Shown: positions 1 through 11,343 of the stretch, in pieces
Layout: each line of letters opens with the position of its first letter
Position numbering within the stretch: position 1 is the first letter of the stretch
DNA from: Beta vulgaris subsp. vulgaris
Taxonomy: Eukaryota; Streptophyta; Magnoliopsida; Caryophyllales; Amaranthaceae
DNA: 64,000 bases
Assembly (NCBI RefSeq): GCF_026745355.1
Contig: NC_079206.1
Coordinates: forward strand, 44,641,216 to 44,705,215
Direction: 5' to 3'
Made by a program: the position numbers and the translations under genes
The notes under the pieces: generated by a model
Told to the model about the DNA's origin: nothing
Database searches by the model: none
Seen by the model: the letters and a program-made list of their open reading frames with translations, nothing else

Positions 1-3000
1 ATACTGCCAAGTAAATGAACAACGTTTCCCCCGGCAAGGGGGACATGAGCTTCGGAAGCGTTGAAAGATGTTGTTTGAGGGATGTGAAGGCCTGCTCAGC
101 CTCCTCATCCCATGTGAACTCTTTTCTTTTAAGGGCCTTGAAAAAGAACAGGCTCTTGTCAGCCGACCGGGATAAGAATCGTCCGAGTGCAGCTAGGCAG
201 CCAGTGAGGCGCTGCACTTCTCTGACATTTCGAGGGGATTTCATCTCGAGCACGGCCTTAATCTTATCGGGGTTGGCTTCAATGCCCCTCTCGTCCACTA
301 GGAATCCGAGGCACTTACCCCCTTTTACCCCGAAGACGCATTTCTTAGGGTTGAGCATCATGCGATACTTCCTCAATGTGCTCAGCGTCTCCCTCAGGTC
401 GGCTGGGTGATCATAATGGGCTTTGCTTTTGACTATCATGTCGTCAACATACACCTCTATGTTCCGACCCAACTGATCACTAAAATTTTTGTTAATTGTC
501 CGCTGATAGGTAGCCCCCGCATTTTTCAGACCGAATGGCATCATCTTGTAACAATAGACCCCTTGAGGGGTGGTGAAGGCGGTATGTACTCGATCGTGCT
601 CTGCCATCGGAATCTGATGATAGCTTGCATTGGCATCCATGAAGTTTAAGAGGGCATGACCAGCCGTAGAATCGACCAACCTGTCAATTTTGGGCAAAGG
701 GTGGTTATCTTTCGGACATGCCTTGTTCAGGTCTGTGAAATCCACACACATGCGACAAGCCCCACTCGGCTTCTTGACCAGTACTACGTTGGCTAGCCAT
801 TCCGAGTACTGGCATTCTTCTATGAACCCTGCTTCGAGTAGCTTTTTGACCTCGACCGCAGCAGCTTTGCATCTTTCCGGGCCCTGATGCCTTAGTTTTT
901 GCTTGACCGGCTTGTACCCCTCCTTAATGTTGAGTTCATGGCACATAATTTTGGGATCAAGACCAGGCATTTCTGAGGCTTCATAAGCGAACACATCTTG
1001 ATACTCTCGGAGCACTTCCACTACTTGTGCCCTTGTTTCTGGGTTTAGGGCCTTGCCCACCCTAACAGTCCGACTGGGTTCTTCCCCGATCATTACTTCT
1101 TCTTCTTCCTCAGCCGGCTGAGGTCGCTCGTACTGTTTGGGGTTCTCTGTGATGTATACCCCGAGGTTTTTTGATGAACCTTCTTCTCTTTTCCTCTTCT
1201 TCAAGTCCTTTGGGACGTCGATTTCAACTCTGTTCTTCAAGGTGTTAACATAGCATTCTCTTCCGGCTTGCTGATCTCCTTGTATTTTTCCGACCTTTCC
1301 TTCATCCGTTTCGAACTGCATGAGGAGTTGGTAGGTGGAGATAGCAGCCTTTGTTTTGTTCAGAGTAGGTCTCCCCATTATTATGTTGTATGGTAGGGGG
1401 ATGTCAACCACTAGGAAGTCAATCGGTAGGCTTCTTCCTTTGCCTTTCTCGCCCATCCTAGTGGGGAGCTTTATCGATCCGACCGGATGCACGGAGTTAC
1501 CCCCGAAGGCTATGAGTGGCTGGTCGAGGGGTGTGACATCCTTTTCGCTATACTTCAGCTTCTTCAAGCATTCCAGAGTGATAATGTCAGTTGATGACCC
1601 ACTGTCAACCAACACGCGCTTCACCCGGGAATTGGCCAGTTTGAGCTCGATGACCAGGGGGTCATCGTGGGGTACGCTTACCGACCGGCTGGACTCCCCG
1701 AACGTCATTATGGGGCAGTCTGACCGACTCGGCTTGACTTCCAACACTTGATGCTTGAGGTTTTGGAGGTGGGCTTTCCTAGCTCGGCCGGTTAGGCCTC
1801 CTGAGGCGAAGCCACCTGCTATGACTCCAATGAAACCCTTTGTATCCCCACTATTAGACTGACCGACCTTCTGCTTCCCCTTCTCTTCGTTGGTGTGTTT
1901 GAGGTAGCGGTTCAGCTTCCCCTGGTTAGCCAGGTTATCCAGTCCTTTTTTCAGCTCTCTGCAATCTTTTGTGGTATGACCACATTCTCGATGGTATTCG
2001 CACCACTGGCTCTTGTCTCGCCGATAGGTCGAGGTCTGGATAGGTGGGGGATGGGGTAGCATGGACTTGTGTTTGATGTCCAAGTAGATTTCTCTCCGAT
2101 TCTTGTTGAAACAGGGGTCGTTCCCATGGTCTGTAAATCTGTCCGACCTACCACTCGTTTTCTGTTGCTTGGGCTGATCTCTATGGCTGCCCTCTTTTTT
2201 TCTCTTCTTACTTCCTTCTTCCGAGTGACGACAGATGTCCGTCGCTTGGATAAATCTCTGGGTCTTTGCCATGGCCTCGGAAAAGGTTTTGACTTCGCTT
2301 TCAGCTAATGTCCATCTGAGCCGACCAGGCTGCAAGCCGGACATGAGAGCAGCAAATGCTACTGCGTCTTGCAGGTCGGACACTTTCAGCGATTCTTCAT
2401 TGAATCTTTTTATGTAGTCGGCTAGACTCTCATTCTTTTCTTTTTTGGCTCCCATGAGGTGTAAGCTTGTCTTTTTTTGCCTCTTTTCGGCCACGAACTG
2501 ATGGGTAAACATATCTTCGAGTACCGCGAAATTAATGATGATTCCGGCCGGCAGCTCTTGAAACCAATTTAGCGCGAGCCCCTTCAGTGTGGTGGGGAAG
2601 AACTGACACCAGGTGGCCTCGCAGCTGGTATGCACACTCATCTGGGCCTTATAAGTGGCCATATGATCTTCCGGGTCGGTTAGACCCGCAAATTGCTCAA
2701 TCAGGGGTGTTTTGACTTTTCCTTGGGTAGGGGTGTCAATAATCTCTCGACTGAACGGGGTCATGAACTTTAAGCTTCCATTGCCCAGCTTTGGGGGCTT
2801 GGATTGCGCCGAGTCGCCCTGTCCTTCTCGCTAAGCTGCTTTTTGATCCAGGAGCTGGCGGGCGTCATACCCCTGACTATGGCGTTTCTCATTGAGGAAG
2901 TTCCGAGCGTCCTCTGGTTTGCGACGAGGGTTACCCCTCGGTGACTTAGAGACGTGGGTTTCCTCCTGTCTGAGGGCGGATTCACGGCGGGCCGACCTCT

Positions 3001-3466
3001 CTCTAGGTTGCCGATCATCCTGCCTTGATGGTTCTCTTTGGGACCGACCAGGCTCCTTGGTTGCTGACCTTTGTCGGTTAGACTGGCCGCGAGGAAAGCG
3101 GGGGTCGTGCTCTTCCCTCTAAGATTGTCTCAGGACATTATCATCCCGTTGCTGGAGGTTGAGTTAATTCTGACCTTGTCCCTGCTGAAGGGTAGTCAGC
3201 ATTTGCATGATGCTTTGCTGTAGGGTCTGCTGCAGCTGAGCTGCTATGAGTGCTATATCGGTTGTGAATAGTGGTTGGGGATCAACATGCTGTATTTCCC
3301 GAGAGGGGGATGGCTGATGCTCTTGAGACGATTCCAGGTTAGGGTCCAATGAGTGAACCGAAGGAGATCGGGTTCGTGCTGACCTCCTATGCTGTGGTGA
3401 AGGTTCCCTCTCGGACCTTTGGGGTTGAGTAGATTGTTTGTTACGGGCATTTTTGGATGGTGCCAT
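1..3466 (-). pseudogene. Ty3/gypsy (Tat-type) gag-pol polyprotein, 5' part, three in-frame stops
   Basis: Read on the minus strand from the ATG at 3466-3464. Gag comes first, then a knuckle-like CEYHRECGHTTKDC (about 1967-2010), then an aspartic protease with DSGSSTDII (about 1585-1612), then reverse transcriptase with YVDDM (438-452), running off the window at base 1. I translated the frame line by line: from 2830 to 1 it has no stop and no frameshift, more than 940 codons. In the same frame upstream there are three stops: TAA at 3166-3164, TAG at 3121-3119 and TAG at 2833-2831. All lie in the Gln/Arg-rich N-terminal part of gag. The family encodes the machinery for its own reverse transcription and integration. 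Assignment to the Tat group rests on the primer site, gag/protease style and likeness to the right-hand element. Integrase would lie outside the window. Confidence 0.88.
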
Positions 3467-3547
3467 AGCTGAATAGCACTGGGGTTGGATCCTACTGAGT
3501 AGCAAATGAACTTTTGTTGAGTGGTGGCGAAGTAACTTTTTGTACTG

Positions 3548-3565
3548 TCCCAACAGATGGCGCCA
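3548..3565 (-). other. Primer binding site of the left gypsy element
   Basis: On the minus strand the motif TGGCGCCATCTGTTGGGA starts 3 bases inside the LTR end. TGGCGCC is the usual start of primer sites in Athila/Tat elements, which are primed by a tRNA such as tRNA-Asp. The exact tRNA cannot be fixed here. Confidence 0.7.
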
Positions 3566-3568
3566 AAC

Positions 3569-4031
3569 TGTTTCTGTCTAGAAATTAAGGTTAATGGTAT
3601 GTGCTGAGCGAGTCCTTTAGTCTGAGCAGAGCTGGTTATCTGTTTACCGGAATCCTGCAAAACACGGAAAACTACCTCGGGGGTTGTTCCGGGATCGCCC
3701 CTCCGACGCTCAAGTCAGTTGATGATTGAGGTAGAGAAAGAGAGAGTCTAGAGTGAGAAACTCAAGTTAGTTAGGTGAGAATTCAATACCTTTACATTGA
3801 TGTGACAAGAGGTATTTATAGTGGTGAGAACCCCTAGGAAAAGGTGTGCTGGATGGGACAGCTCACCTAGGGATTGGTGGTGACACCTTTCCAAGAGTGA
3901 TTTATGTGGGACCATTGAATCTCCCAATGCTTTCTAGCCATGATGTAACAGGTGGGACCCACGGAGCTTAGGTTGCGGTGCCACATGGCATAGGGCTCTT
4001 GGGGGGATTTAATGGGCCCAAACAAATAACA
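3569..4031 (-). repeat. 5' LTR of the left gypsy element
   Basis: About 463 bp with TG...CA ends (TGTT/AACA on either strand) next to the primer site. A minus-strand TATA box, TATAAATACC, lies at 3820-3811. The other LTR is outside the window, so the boundary at 4031 is inferred from the TG/CA rule. The 7 bp AATAACA at the boundary also occurs in a related Helitron at 22405, so the true end may differ by a few bases. Confidence 0.7.
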
Positions 4032-4198
4032 TTCTCTTACCCCAATTTCATTGAAATTGTTATTTTATTCCCAATTCCTTAGAAGTTCTTTTAAACAACT
4101 TATTATGTCATAACACCCACTTTCGAATTTCGCACTAGACAGAAAATTACGAAAAGCTAATAAGATCAACTATGAAATTTATGAATAATAATATACTA
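4032..4198. mobile_element. Helitron-derived fragment next to the LTR
   Basis: This stretch closely resembles 22411-22580 inside the Helitron at 22117-22629: the blocks TTCTCTTACC, CATTGAAATTGTTATTTT and ATCCCAATTCC occur in the same order, and the match continues through GCTAATAA. The gypsy element therefore appears to sit in, or beside, a Helitron copy whose 3' hairpin is lost. Confidence 0.5.
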
Positions 4199-4450
4199 AC
4201 CTCTGTTTCTTAATAAGTGCAACAGTTTGACTTTCATACTTGCCAACACACAAATTTTACCATTAATATCTTTGATTTTTATATTTATAAAAGTTATAAA
4301 AAATTGATAATATAAAAATATTCATTGAAACAAATGCAACATTTTATATAATCATTTTTGTGTTTATATATTAGTAAAAAAATACGGTAAGAATGAAGTA
4401 TGCGATTAGTACAAAAGTTAAGAGTTGCACTTGAAAAGAAACATATGAAG
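4199..4450. mobile_element. Stowaway-like MITE (TA target)
   Basis: About 252 bp with degenerate terminal inverted repeats: GTTTCTTAATAAGTGCAAC at the left end, and its counterpart GTTGCACTTGAAAAGAAAC at the right end. TA flanks both ends (4197-4198 and 4451-4452). It is non-coding and interrupts the Helitron-like sequence. Confidence 0.6.
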
Positions 4451-4587
4451 TATTTAATAATTTTAACTAATTTCAATGTTTGATACTCTTAACTAGGTAC
4501 CAAACTGTTTTGAGCTCCATAAAGTTGAAAAACGGAACAAGATCAGTCGATACCAGTTTCTAACTTTTGTACCCAAGCGGATTCTAA

Positions 4588-4976
4588 GAGCATACCCAGC
4601 AGTTGGACTCTTGGGAGTTCATGAGGAGAGAGAGGGAAAAAGTAATAATAAAAAATAGGAGAGAGAGTACAAAGAGGAGAGAGAAGGAGATGAACTGGGC
4701 ATTGGGATGGACCGTTCATCCCAAAAACTTGTCAGCCAAAGTTTTTTAAAGGTGGACATGTGGCAAGAGTATATTGGGTTAGTTAATTTAGTTTTAATTT
4801 TTTGGGGTATGGTAAATAGTAGGATAGAGAGTTTGATAATCCTTTAAATCAGTCTAACTATTGGGAGTAATAAAATAAGAGTTTTTGGGTAAGTTGGGCA
4901 TAAATGAGGTGGAGGAAAGAGAAAGTAATAAAATAATTGGTGACCCTTAAAATTGGTCTAATCATTGGTTTTGCTC
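4588..4976. mobile_element. Tourist-like MITE, TSD TAA
   Basis: 389 bp with ends GAGCATACCC and GGTTTTGCTC. TAA duplications lie at 4585-4587 and 4977-4979. The interior is rich in GAGA and in imperfect inverted repeats. This fits non-autonomous PIF/Harbinger elements. Confidence 0.65.
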
Positions 4977-4979
4977 TAA

Positions 4980-5468
4980 GTGATTTTAGTTGCAAAATGG
5001 GTATTTAACTGTTTTGTTCAGTGCTATATTTTGCATTCACAAAAGAGTAAATCACGCACATAAAAATCTCAGTCGAAAGCATGTATTTATTTCTTTGTTC
5101 TTTTATGTTTTGTTATAAACAGGACAAAGTGCAATGTAGTCACAGAATATAAGTAAATAGATTCTGTTTAGATGCTTGGTGGAAAAATATTGGCTATTGG
5201 GGCTTACATATGGTCAAATGGCTTGAATGAAACCTTTTGCCAATTGCCATGTCCCATGCAACTATTCCTGATGTACAATTGGACATACAAATATACAATA
5301 CAAATGACACATTGACACTTGAATATTGTACCTTAATTTTGGAGGTCAGACGATGCGCACCGCCCACCAATAATCCCATCCCACTTTCGCCTCTCACCAG
5401 TCACCATCCAATAATCGCACTGTTGCCCACTCCACTATTTCCGCCATACTCTTTAACTTAAATAGTTA
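4980..5468. other. Intergenic DNA, nothing recognised
   Basis: AT-rich single-copy-looking sequence. The small ORFs on both strands here show no protein-like composition. Confidence 0.5.
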
Positions 5469-5727
5469 CCCTCTCTGATTTTTTTTTATCTTTTTCACTT
5501 GTAATCTTGACACGATTTAGGCTTAGAAAAAATCTTTTCAAATGTTCTTTAATTTATAAGAAAAAAACATAGTCATGTGAGGTCTTGTTTAATTCGTCTC
5601 AATTATTATTTCATTAATATTCAACCGTTATAATTTTTACTAATATATAATAAAAAATATTAAAGTTTAAAAATGTGCATTGAAAGACGCGCATAAGAAA
5701 ATGAATATGACAACAAAAAAAAGGGAA
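5469..5727. mobile_element. Stowaway-like MITE copy
   Basis: About 259 bp starting CCCTCTCTGATTTTTTTT and ending AAAAAAAAGGGAA, with TA at both sides. It shares GTCTTGTTTAATTCGTCTC and the AT-rich core, in reverse orientation, with the MITEs at 9268 and 18986. Confidence 0.6.
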
Positions 5728-5933
5728 TACGTATATGATTATGGAGTATATAATTATATGAAGAGTTAGACTATTTGACTTAAATTTAACCAATTTAAAG
5801 CCTTGTATTTGTATACCATTACACTAAAAAATTTAGATTGCTTTCTCAAAAAAAAAAAAAATCGTTTCAGTTGTGAGGAAAAGACTTTGAAAGTAGTTAT
5901 GTTCGATAAATACAACAATTCAATATGTTCTTA

Positions 5934-6121
5934 GGCTGTTCTTTTGGACCGAAGTGAACTGAACTTAATTGAATTTGTCTGAACTGAAATAAAATAAAAT
6001 AAAATTAAATTAAATTAATACAAAATGTAGAGAAAACTAACTGAACAGAACTAAAATGAATGCGTTTGAACTAACTAAACTGAATTAAATTTTTATTAAT
6101 TTAGTCCAGAAGAACAGAGCC
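5934..6121. mobile_element. Tourist-like MITE, TSD TTA
   Basis: 188 bp with near-perfect inverted ends, GGCTGTTCTTTTGGACC and GTCCAGAAGAACAGAGCC. TTA duplications lie at 5931-5933 and 6122-6124. The interior is made of AACTGAACT-like and AAATTAAAT-like short repeats. Confidence 0.72.
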
Positions 6122-6381
6122 TTAGTCAATTAACTTGTTGCCTAGTCACCACCGTCAAGAAATAACGTTGCAACTTGTTATCGTCTTGATGAAAATCAAT
6201 TAATCACCAATTGTAGCAATAAGCTATAGCCAAAAAATCATCATGTTCTAAAGGTCCGTTTGGTTCAATTTATTTTGTCTTACCTTATCTTATAAGATCT
6301 TATTTTTTCTTAAATAAGTTGAATAGAACAAAGTATTAATCAATTAACTAACTATCCATTATGGAGATACAATAAAATATG

Positions 6382-7348
6382 GTTTTTTTCACTAAATGCC
6401 CCCTCGAGTTTTCACGAAATTAACTGGGTATCCTCACACTTTTAAAAATACATCTGGTACCCCTCGGTTTCAACATAATACACCAAAATACCCTTAGTGA
6501 CTAACGGCGTTAATCGTCGTTAGTCTTAACCCTAACCATAATTAACCTAACTAAATCCTAATTTCTAACCTACCCTAACCCTCCCCCAACCTCCCACCAC
6601 CCCTTCTCCACCCTCCCAGCAGCCCCCTCCCGCCACCCCTTCCCCCATCGTCCAGCAGCTGCCCTCCCTCACCTCAATCTCCCCCTCCCTCACCCCAACC
6701 GCTCCCTCCCACCACCACCTAGCAGCCCCCCAACCCCGCGCAGCCCCTGCTTGTCCCCCACCCCCAAGCAACACCCCGTCGATTTCCCCACCCCTCGCCC
6801 CACCCCTGTTGATTTTTGCACCCTCCCCGCAACCCTAGTCGATTTCGGCACCCAAACCCTCACCCCCGTCGATGAACAAACTTGAAGCCCATGCAAGCCC
6901 AGGAATCGATAGGGGTGGGAGGTTTGTGAACGGAAATCGATTAGGGCGGGGGAGGGTGTGAAAATCGACTGGGGTGGGGGGAGGGGTGGGGAAATCGACA
7001 GGGTGCTGCGAGGGTGGGCAAAACGTCGGGGTTGCTGGGGTGGGGGAGGGGCAGAGGTTGCGGGGGGTTATGGAGGGGCTGTTGGGCGATGATGTGAAGG
7101 GGGCTGTTGGGAGGGTGGGGGAGGGGGTGATGGGAGAGGTTTAGGGTTAGGGTTTAGGTTTAGAGTTCAGGATTTGGGGATAATTAGGGTTTAAAATAGA
7201 AAAGTAGGTCTAACGGCGGTTAACGCCGTTAGTCACTAAGGATATTTGGGTATATTATGTTGAAACTGAGGGGTACCGGGTGTATTTTCAAAGTGCGAGG
7301 TACCCGGTAAATTTCGTGAAAACTCGGGGACATTTGGTGAAAAAATCG
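6382..7348. mobile_element. Foldback/Mutator-like hairpin element
   Basis: About 967 bp. The outer roughly 160 bp are inverted repeats: TTTTCACTAAATGCCCCC opens the left arm, and the right arm ends GGGGACATTTGGTGAAAA. Both arms also share GGTACCCC, CACGAAATT and TAACGGCGTTAA motifs. The interior is C-rich up to about 6890 (many CCACCCCT and TCGATTTC units), then G-rich to about 7130, so the whole element can fold. The A/T-rich flanks AATAAAATAT and AATAATATAA could be a decayed 9-10 bp TSD. It has no transposase. The plus and minus ORFs here are only products of the base skew. Confidence 0.7.
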
Positions 7349-7362
7349 AATAATATAAGCTA

Positions 7363-7618
7363 CTCCCTCCGTCCCAAAATATAGTTCCCATTTCTATTTT
7401 GGTAGTCAAATTTTAAAAACTTTGACCAAATATTCTTACTAATGTATAAAAAAAAACATATTCATGAGGGGTCTTGTTAGATTCGTCTCAATGTATAAAT
7501 TCGTAATATCGAGTTTTTATATTTTTTACTAATAAGAAATAAAAGATATCGTAGATCAAAGGTACGTCTTGGAGACTGTGCAAAATGAAGTGGGAACTAT
7601 ATTTTGGGACGGAGGGAG
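7363..7618. mobile_element. Stowaway MITE, TSD TA
   Basis: 256 bp with clear inverted ends, CTCCCTCCGTCCCAAAATAT and its complement ending GGACGGAGGGAG. TA duplications lie at 7361-7362 and 7619-7620. This is the classic CTCCCTCCGTCCC family of plant Tc1/mariner MITEs. Confidence 0.9.
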
Positions 7619-7680
7619 TATAACAAATTAGTTAATTGAAGGACATCAATCCTGATACGTATTCCTCGATTCAATGGAAT

Positions 7681-9109
7681 TCATACAGATATATTAAAAG
7701 GCGTGCGATAACAAGAAACTATGCCACGTGGCACTCTCCCTAGAGAGTTTTAGTTCATGTAATCCATGTACATTAAAAAGTTTAAGAAATTGCATAGTAT
7801 AGAGTTTAATCTCGAGACCTCAAGTACCTATACTAAAGTTTTAACCACTAGGCTAAGTTGATTAGTGTATTATATAAATATAATAACAGGTCGGCTATGG
7901 GCCTGTGCAAACAGACCCACAGCACAGGGCCTCAGATTTTTGAGGGCCCCATACTCTGATATCTACTGTTTTTTTTTTTAAAAAAAAAGACTCTTGGGCT
8001 CTTCCCTTCTTTGAACGGTGGAAGTTGGAACCCTTTCTTCTTCCTTCTATTAAGGGCTCAATTTATCAGAATATTTTGTTTTGTGTTTTAATTACTCTTG
8101 ATGCCTTACAGTTCCAATAAATTTTTTGCAACTTTTCAAATTACATTTATTCTCTACTCTCCAACTTTCTATAAATTATCTTTAACAATATTTGTAATTA
8201 ACTCTGACCTCCTCTCTCCAATCTCCATTAACAAGGGTTCCAAAAACATCTATTCTCAATCCTTGAGAATTGAATTAATATCTATGGAATATTTGATTCC
8301 CATACTCCTCAATTCAATCACATACTATCGACTAAATTTTTTCCCTTGATATTTATTTTTACCCATTCTTTACATATTCATTAGAAATCAAAGAAATTAG
8401 TGGGATTTTAAAATACAATTCATTATTCAAGTGTTGAACCTTTGCTCGAAATTCGGAAATTGAAAGAATTAACTGAGAAATAAAAAAAGAAACTATGGAT
8501 TTGCCATGGAGACTGAAGAGGATTGTGCGGCCTGCCGCCTGAATTTATAGACATTGGCAGTAACGCTAGTGCTGGATTATGTTGTGCGTTGAACTTCTCA
8601 ATTTCTCATAAGAATTCCAGTAGCTTAAATTTAGTTTTTATTTTTAGTGCAATTAGTTATCATAATCTTCTTGATGCTGGCAGATGAATTAGTTCAGACT
8701 TATTGTGTTGGTCAATAGACAAATAATCCATCAGAGAAATAGTTTTAATCTATTTTAGTATTTTATTTTAAGTTGAAATTATCAATGATTTTAATGTTAT
8801 CTTGTTATTTTCAGGCTTAAATTATAATTTTAGATGAATTGAGTCTGGATTTGTAGAAGGTTGATCATAGATTGAAGTTGTATTAGTTTTTTTTTCAAAT
8901 AAAGCTATTTGAGTTTTTGGTGCTTCAATTTGTAAGATTTTAATTGTAATATTGTTAGAAATTCTTATTTTTAAGATCGTAGCTTTAATTTTATCATTAG
9001 GGCCTCACTATCTTAAATTAGAACAGGGCCTCTAAAATATTTAAGACGGCCCTGTATATTAATAAATGAAATTTTTTCTTGCCCGGGCATAACCCGGGCC
9101 TAATACTAA
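7681..9109 (+). mobile_element. Non-autonomous Helitron, carrying a nested hAT
   Basis: The 3' end is textbook: a perfect hairpin GCCCGGG-CATAA-CCCGGGC at 9081-9099 followed by CTAATACTAA before a T. The 5' end begins TCATACAGATATATTAAAAG and has the GCCACGTGGC motif at about 7721, seen also in the Helitron at 22117. No Rep/helicase gene is present. The hAT insert accounts for most of the length; the Helitron itself is about 260 bp. Confidence 0.72.
7887..9054. mobile_element. hAT-like element inside the Helitron
   Basis: The ends are CAGGTCGGC at the left and GACGGCCCTG at the right, with GGGCCTC repeated inverted just inside both. The flanking 8-mers TATAATAA (7879-7886) and TATATTAA (9055-9062) match at 7 of 8 bases, as expected for a hAT target duplication. 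The interior is AT-rich with no transposase; the 83-codon ORF at 8098 is not protein-like. Confidence 0.55.
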
Positions 9110-9267
9110 TTTGTAACCAAAAATTTGCTTCATCTCTTTATTACCTTGTTGATACCACCAAGATTAATCCAGTGAGCACTAAACTTGTGCTCTTCTTATA
9201 TATACTCGTCCAATTCATGAAACATAACAAACTTTGTCTAACTAGTGAATTAAATTCATTAAAGATA

Positions 9268-9526
9268 CCCCTCTTTTATTTATTTTTTCTTTCTTACTTT
9301 CCTGTACACATATTCCAATGCACATCTTTAAACTTAAATATTTTTCATTATATATTAGTAAAAAACTATAACCATTGAATATTAATAATGTGCTATATGA
9401 GACGAATCAAACAAGACCCCACATGACTATATTTTTTTTTATAAATTGAAAAAAATTGAGAAGATTCTCTCGAGGTATGAATAGTGTCAAAATTCTAAAT
9501 GAAAACGAAAAAAAAAACAGAGGGAA
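9268..9526. mobile_element. Stowaway-like MITE copy
   Basis: Shares most of its length with the MITE at 18986-19238: CAATGCACATCTTT, AGACGAATCAAACAAGA and CCACATGACTATATTTTT occur in order. It ends AACAGAGGGAA before TA. The left end (CCCCTCTTTT after TA) is eroded. Confidence 0.65.
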
Positions 9527-9643
9527 TATGTCTTAATTATTACTTGAGTCCAACTCAACAAAATTTAATAGAGTAATTTTTGTAATCATCTAATTCTAAT
9601 AAATAGTCTACCTAATAGTTAAGGTTTTGAACTCTTTAATATA

Positions 9644-9812
9644 GGGTTTGTTCTTTTCACCTGAAAAAAAAAACTAAACTTATCTTAACTGAACTTATTA
9701 AACTAGATTGATTCTTATTAGAATTTATTTTTGAGTGTTGTGTTAAAATTGATCAAAACCTGATTTGCATTATTGGACCTAAAACTTATTTTATAAGGTG
9801 AACATAACACAC
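9644..9812. mobile_element. Possible Tourist-like MITE remnant
   Basis: GGGTTTGTTCTTTTCACC on the left and GGTGAACATAACACAC on the right form a loose inverted pair. No clear TAA duplication can be read, so the borders are approximate. Confidence 0.35.
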
Positions 9813-10095
9813 CTTTATTCTTACTTGACTTAACTTATTATTGCTGAATTTACCTTATTTTTGCTAAACTTAATCTATTTTTTCTGACCTTATTTGACTG
9901 AACTTCTTGTTGCTGAACTTATGTTTGTTAAACTTATGTTTGTTGAACTTATTTTTACTAAACTTATGTTTGTTGAACTTATTATTATTAAACTTATTAT
10001 TGCTGAAACTTATAGTTGATTTTTGTTGAATTAAATTATTTACTGAACTTATTTTTACTAAACTAAACTTACTTTTACTAAAATTTATAGTTATA
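9813..10095. repeat. AT-rich minisatellite, TTNNTGAACTTA-like units
   Basis: Many imperfect copies of a roughly 13-bp unit such as TTTGTTGAACTTA and TTTTACTAAACTTA. The minus-strand ORF here, an Asn/Lys/Phe-rich repeat protein, is a translation of this repeat and not a gene. Confidence 0.65.
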
Positions 10096-10354
10096 TTTCC
10101 TCCGTTTAGAAATAGTTGCACCATTTCTATTTTGTGCACTATTCACATCTTACACTTAGATTGTCTTTGGTGATTTATATTTTAGGAAAAACATAGTGAT
10201 GCGGGGTCTTGTTGGCTTTGTCTCGGTGTAAATTTTTTTAATATAAACTTTTTATAATTTTTACTTATTGATAATTAAAGATATTAATGGTTGAAATCAT
10301 ACATCGGCAAGTGTAAAAGTTAGAAATGGTACAACTATTTCTAAACGGAGGAAG
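10096..10354. mobile_element. Stowaway MITE, TA target
   Basis: About 259 bp with good inverted ends: CCTCCGTTTAGAAATAGTTG at the left, and AACTATTTCTAAACGGAGG at the right. TA lies on either side. The interior contains GGGGTCTTGTTGGCTTTGTC, a version of the block found in the other MITEs of this window. Confidence 0.85.
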
Positions 10355-10379
10355 TATATTATAGGATATTACTAAGCAA

Positions 10380-10609
10380 GTAATTATGCCACGTGATGCC
10401 TTTGCTTGGAGTGTTTTATGACATGTAATTCACATATACAAAAAAAAAATAGAAAATACATTATGTAAGATAAAATCCCGTGATCACAAGCATATATACG
10501 GATGTCTTAACCACAAAATTGGGTGATACTTGATGTTATTATTTCAAACTAAAATATTAATTAATGAAAAATATAATTATTCGGGACATAATATGGGTCT
10601 AAAAACTAG
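10380..10609 (+). mobile_element. Small Helitron, degenerate hairpin
   Basis: Ends in ATTCGGGACATAATATGGG, then TCTAAAAACTAG before T, a decayed version of the hairpin-plus-CTAG end. ATGCCACGTGATGCC near the 5' side matches the GCCACGTGGCA motif of the other Helitrons. The 5' end is not readable. Confidence 0.5.
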
Positions 10610-11087
10610 TTTGTTGAGTTCTCTAGTACTCTGGCATGTTCCGTAAAACATAATTACTATATACAAGAAAAAGGCTAAATACAACAAGAAAGAGTAGTAT
10701 AAGACTAACCTACCTTTCATGGGTGGTTTTGATCATACTAAACATGATAGGGGTCATCTATGATAAATGACCCACTCGTAGGGGAATCATATAGGACAAA
10801 TGATCCCAATTCAGAGAAGGAAAAAAGATGACTTCTTACTATTTTTTTGAATAATCTGACAATAAATTTGAAATTACTCAATTGAGTAAAAAAAGATGAT
10901 AATCTAATATTGTAATGCACTATTATCTGTTTGTGATCTTAAGTACTATTGTTATATTATAATGAGTAGTTAGGTACAACAAATAAATAAGAAGTTATGA
11001 TAAAAGCATCTCATTTTTTTAAAAACTTTTTAATTAATCATAATTAAATTATACTACAAAATATTAGATGTATTCTTATTTTAAAAA
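10610..11087. other. Intergenic AT-rich DNA, nothing recognised
   Basis: No coding potential and no clear repeat. The minus ORF at 10738-10920 has no recognisable motif. Confidence 0.4.
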
Positions 11088-11096
11088 AACTCAAAT

Positions 11097-11133
11097 GGAC
11101 CCGGTGCACACTAAACTTAGTGTGCACCGGGTT
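11097..11133. repeat. Perfect 16-bp palindrome arms
   Basis: ACCCGGTGCACACTAA is followed within a few bases by its exact complement TTAGTGTGCACCGGGT. It can form a strong hairpin. It lies about 210 bp left of the minisatellite and may be the outer end of the same element. Confidence 0.65.
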
Positions 11134-11343
11134 GGTAAGATATTAACTTCATATAGTGAATTCTATAGAGATATAGTGAACTTATATACAATATAATATA
11201 TTTCATTAACGGAAAACATAATGTGAAATTATGTGCAACATAATAGAGGAATTAATTAAAATGTTTTAACATACAAGAAGATCTAAATTGCGTAGTATAT
11301 ATTATGATACGTGTTTTAACATATGAAATGATTTAGTTTCTCC

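Noticed and set aside
6565..6896. Gly/Val/Trp-rich minus-strand ORFs
   Set aside because: They arise from the C-rich arm of the hairpin element; no protein-like pattern.
9870..10139. 89-aa Asn/Lys/Phe repeat protein on the minus strand
   Set aside because: It follows the short AT-rich repeat and runs into a MITE end.
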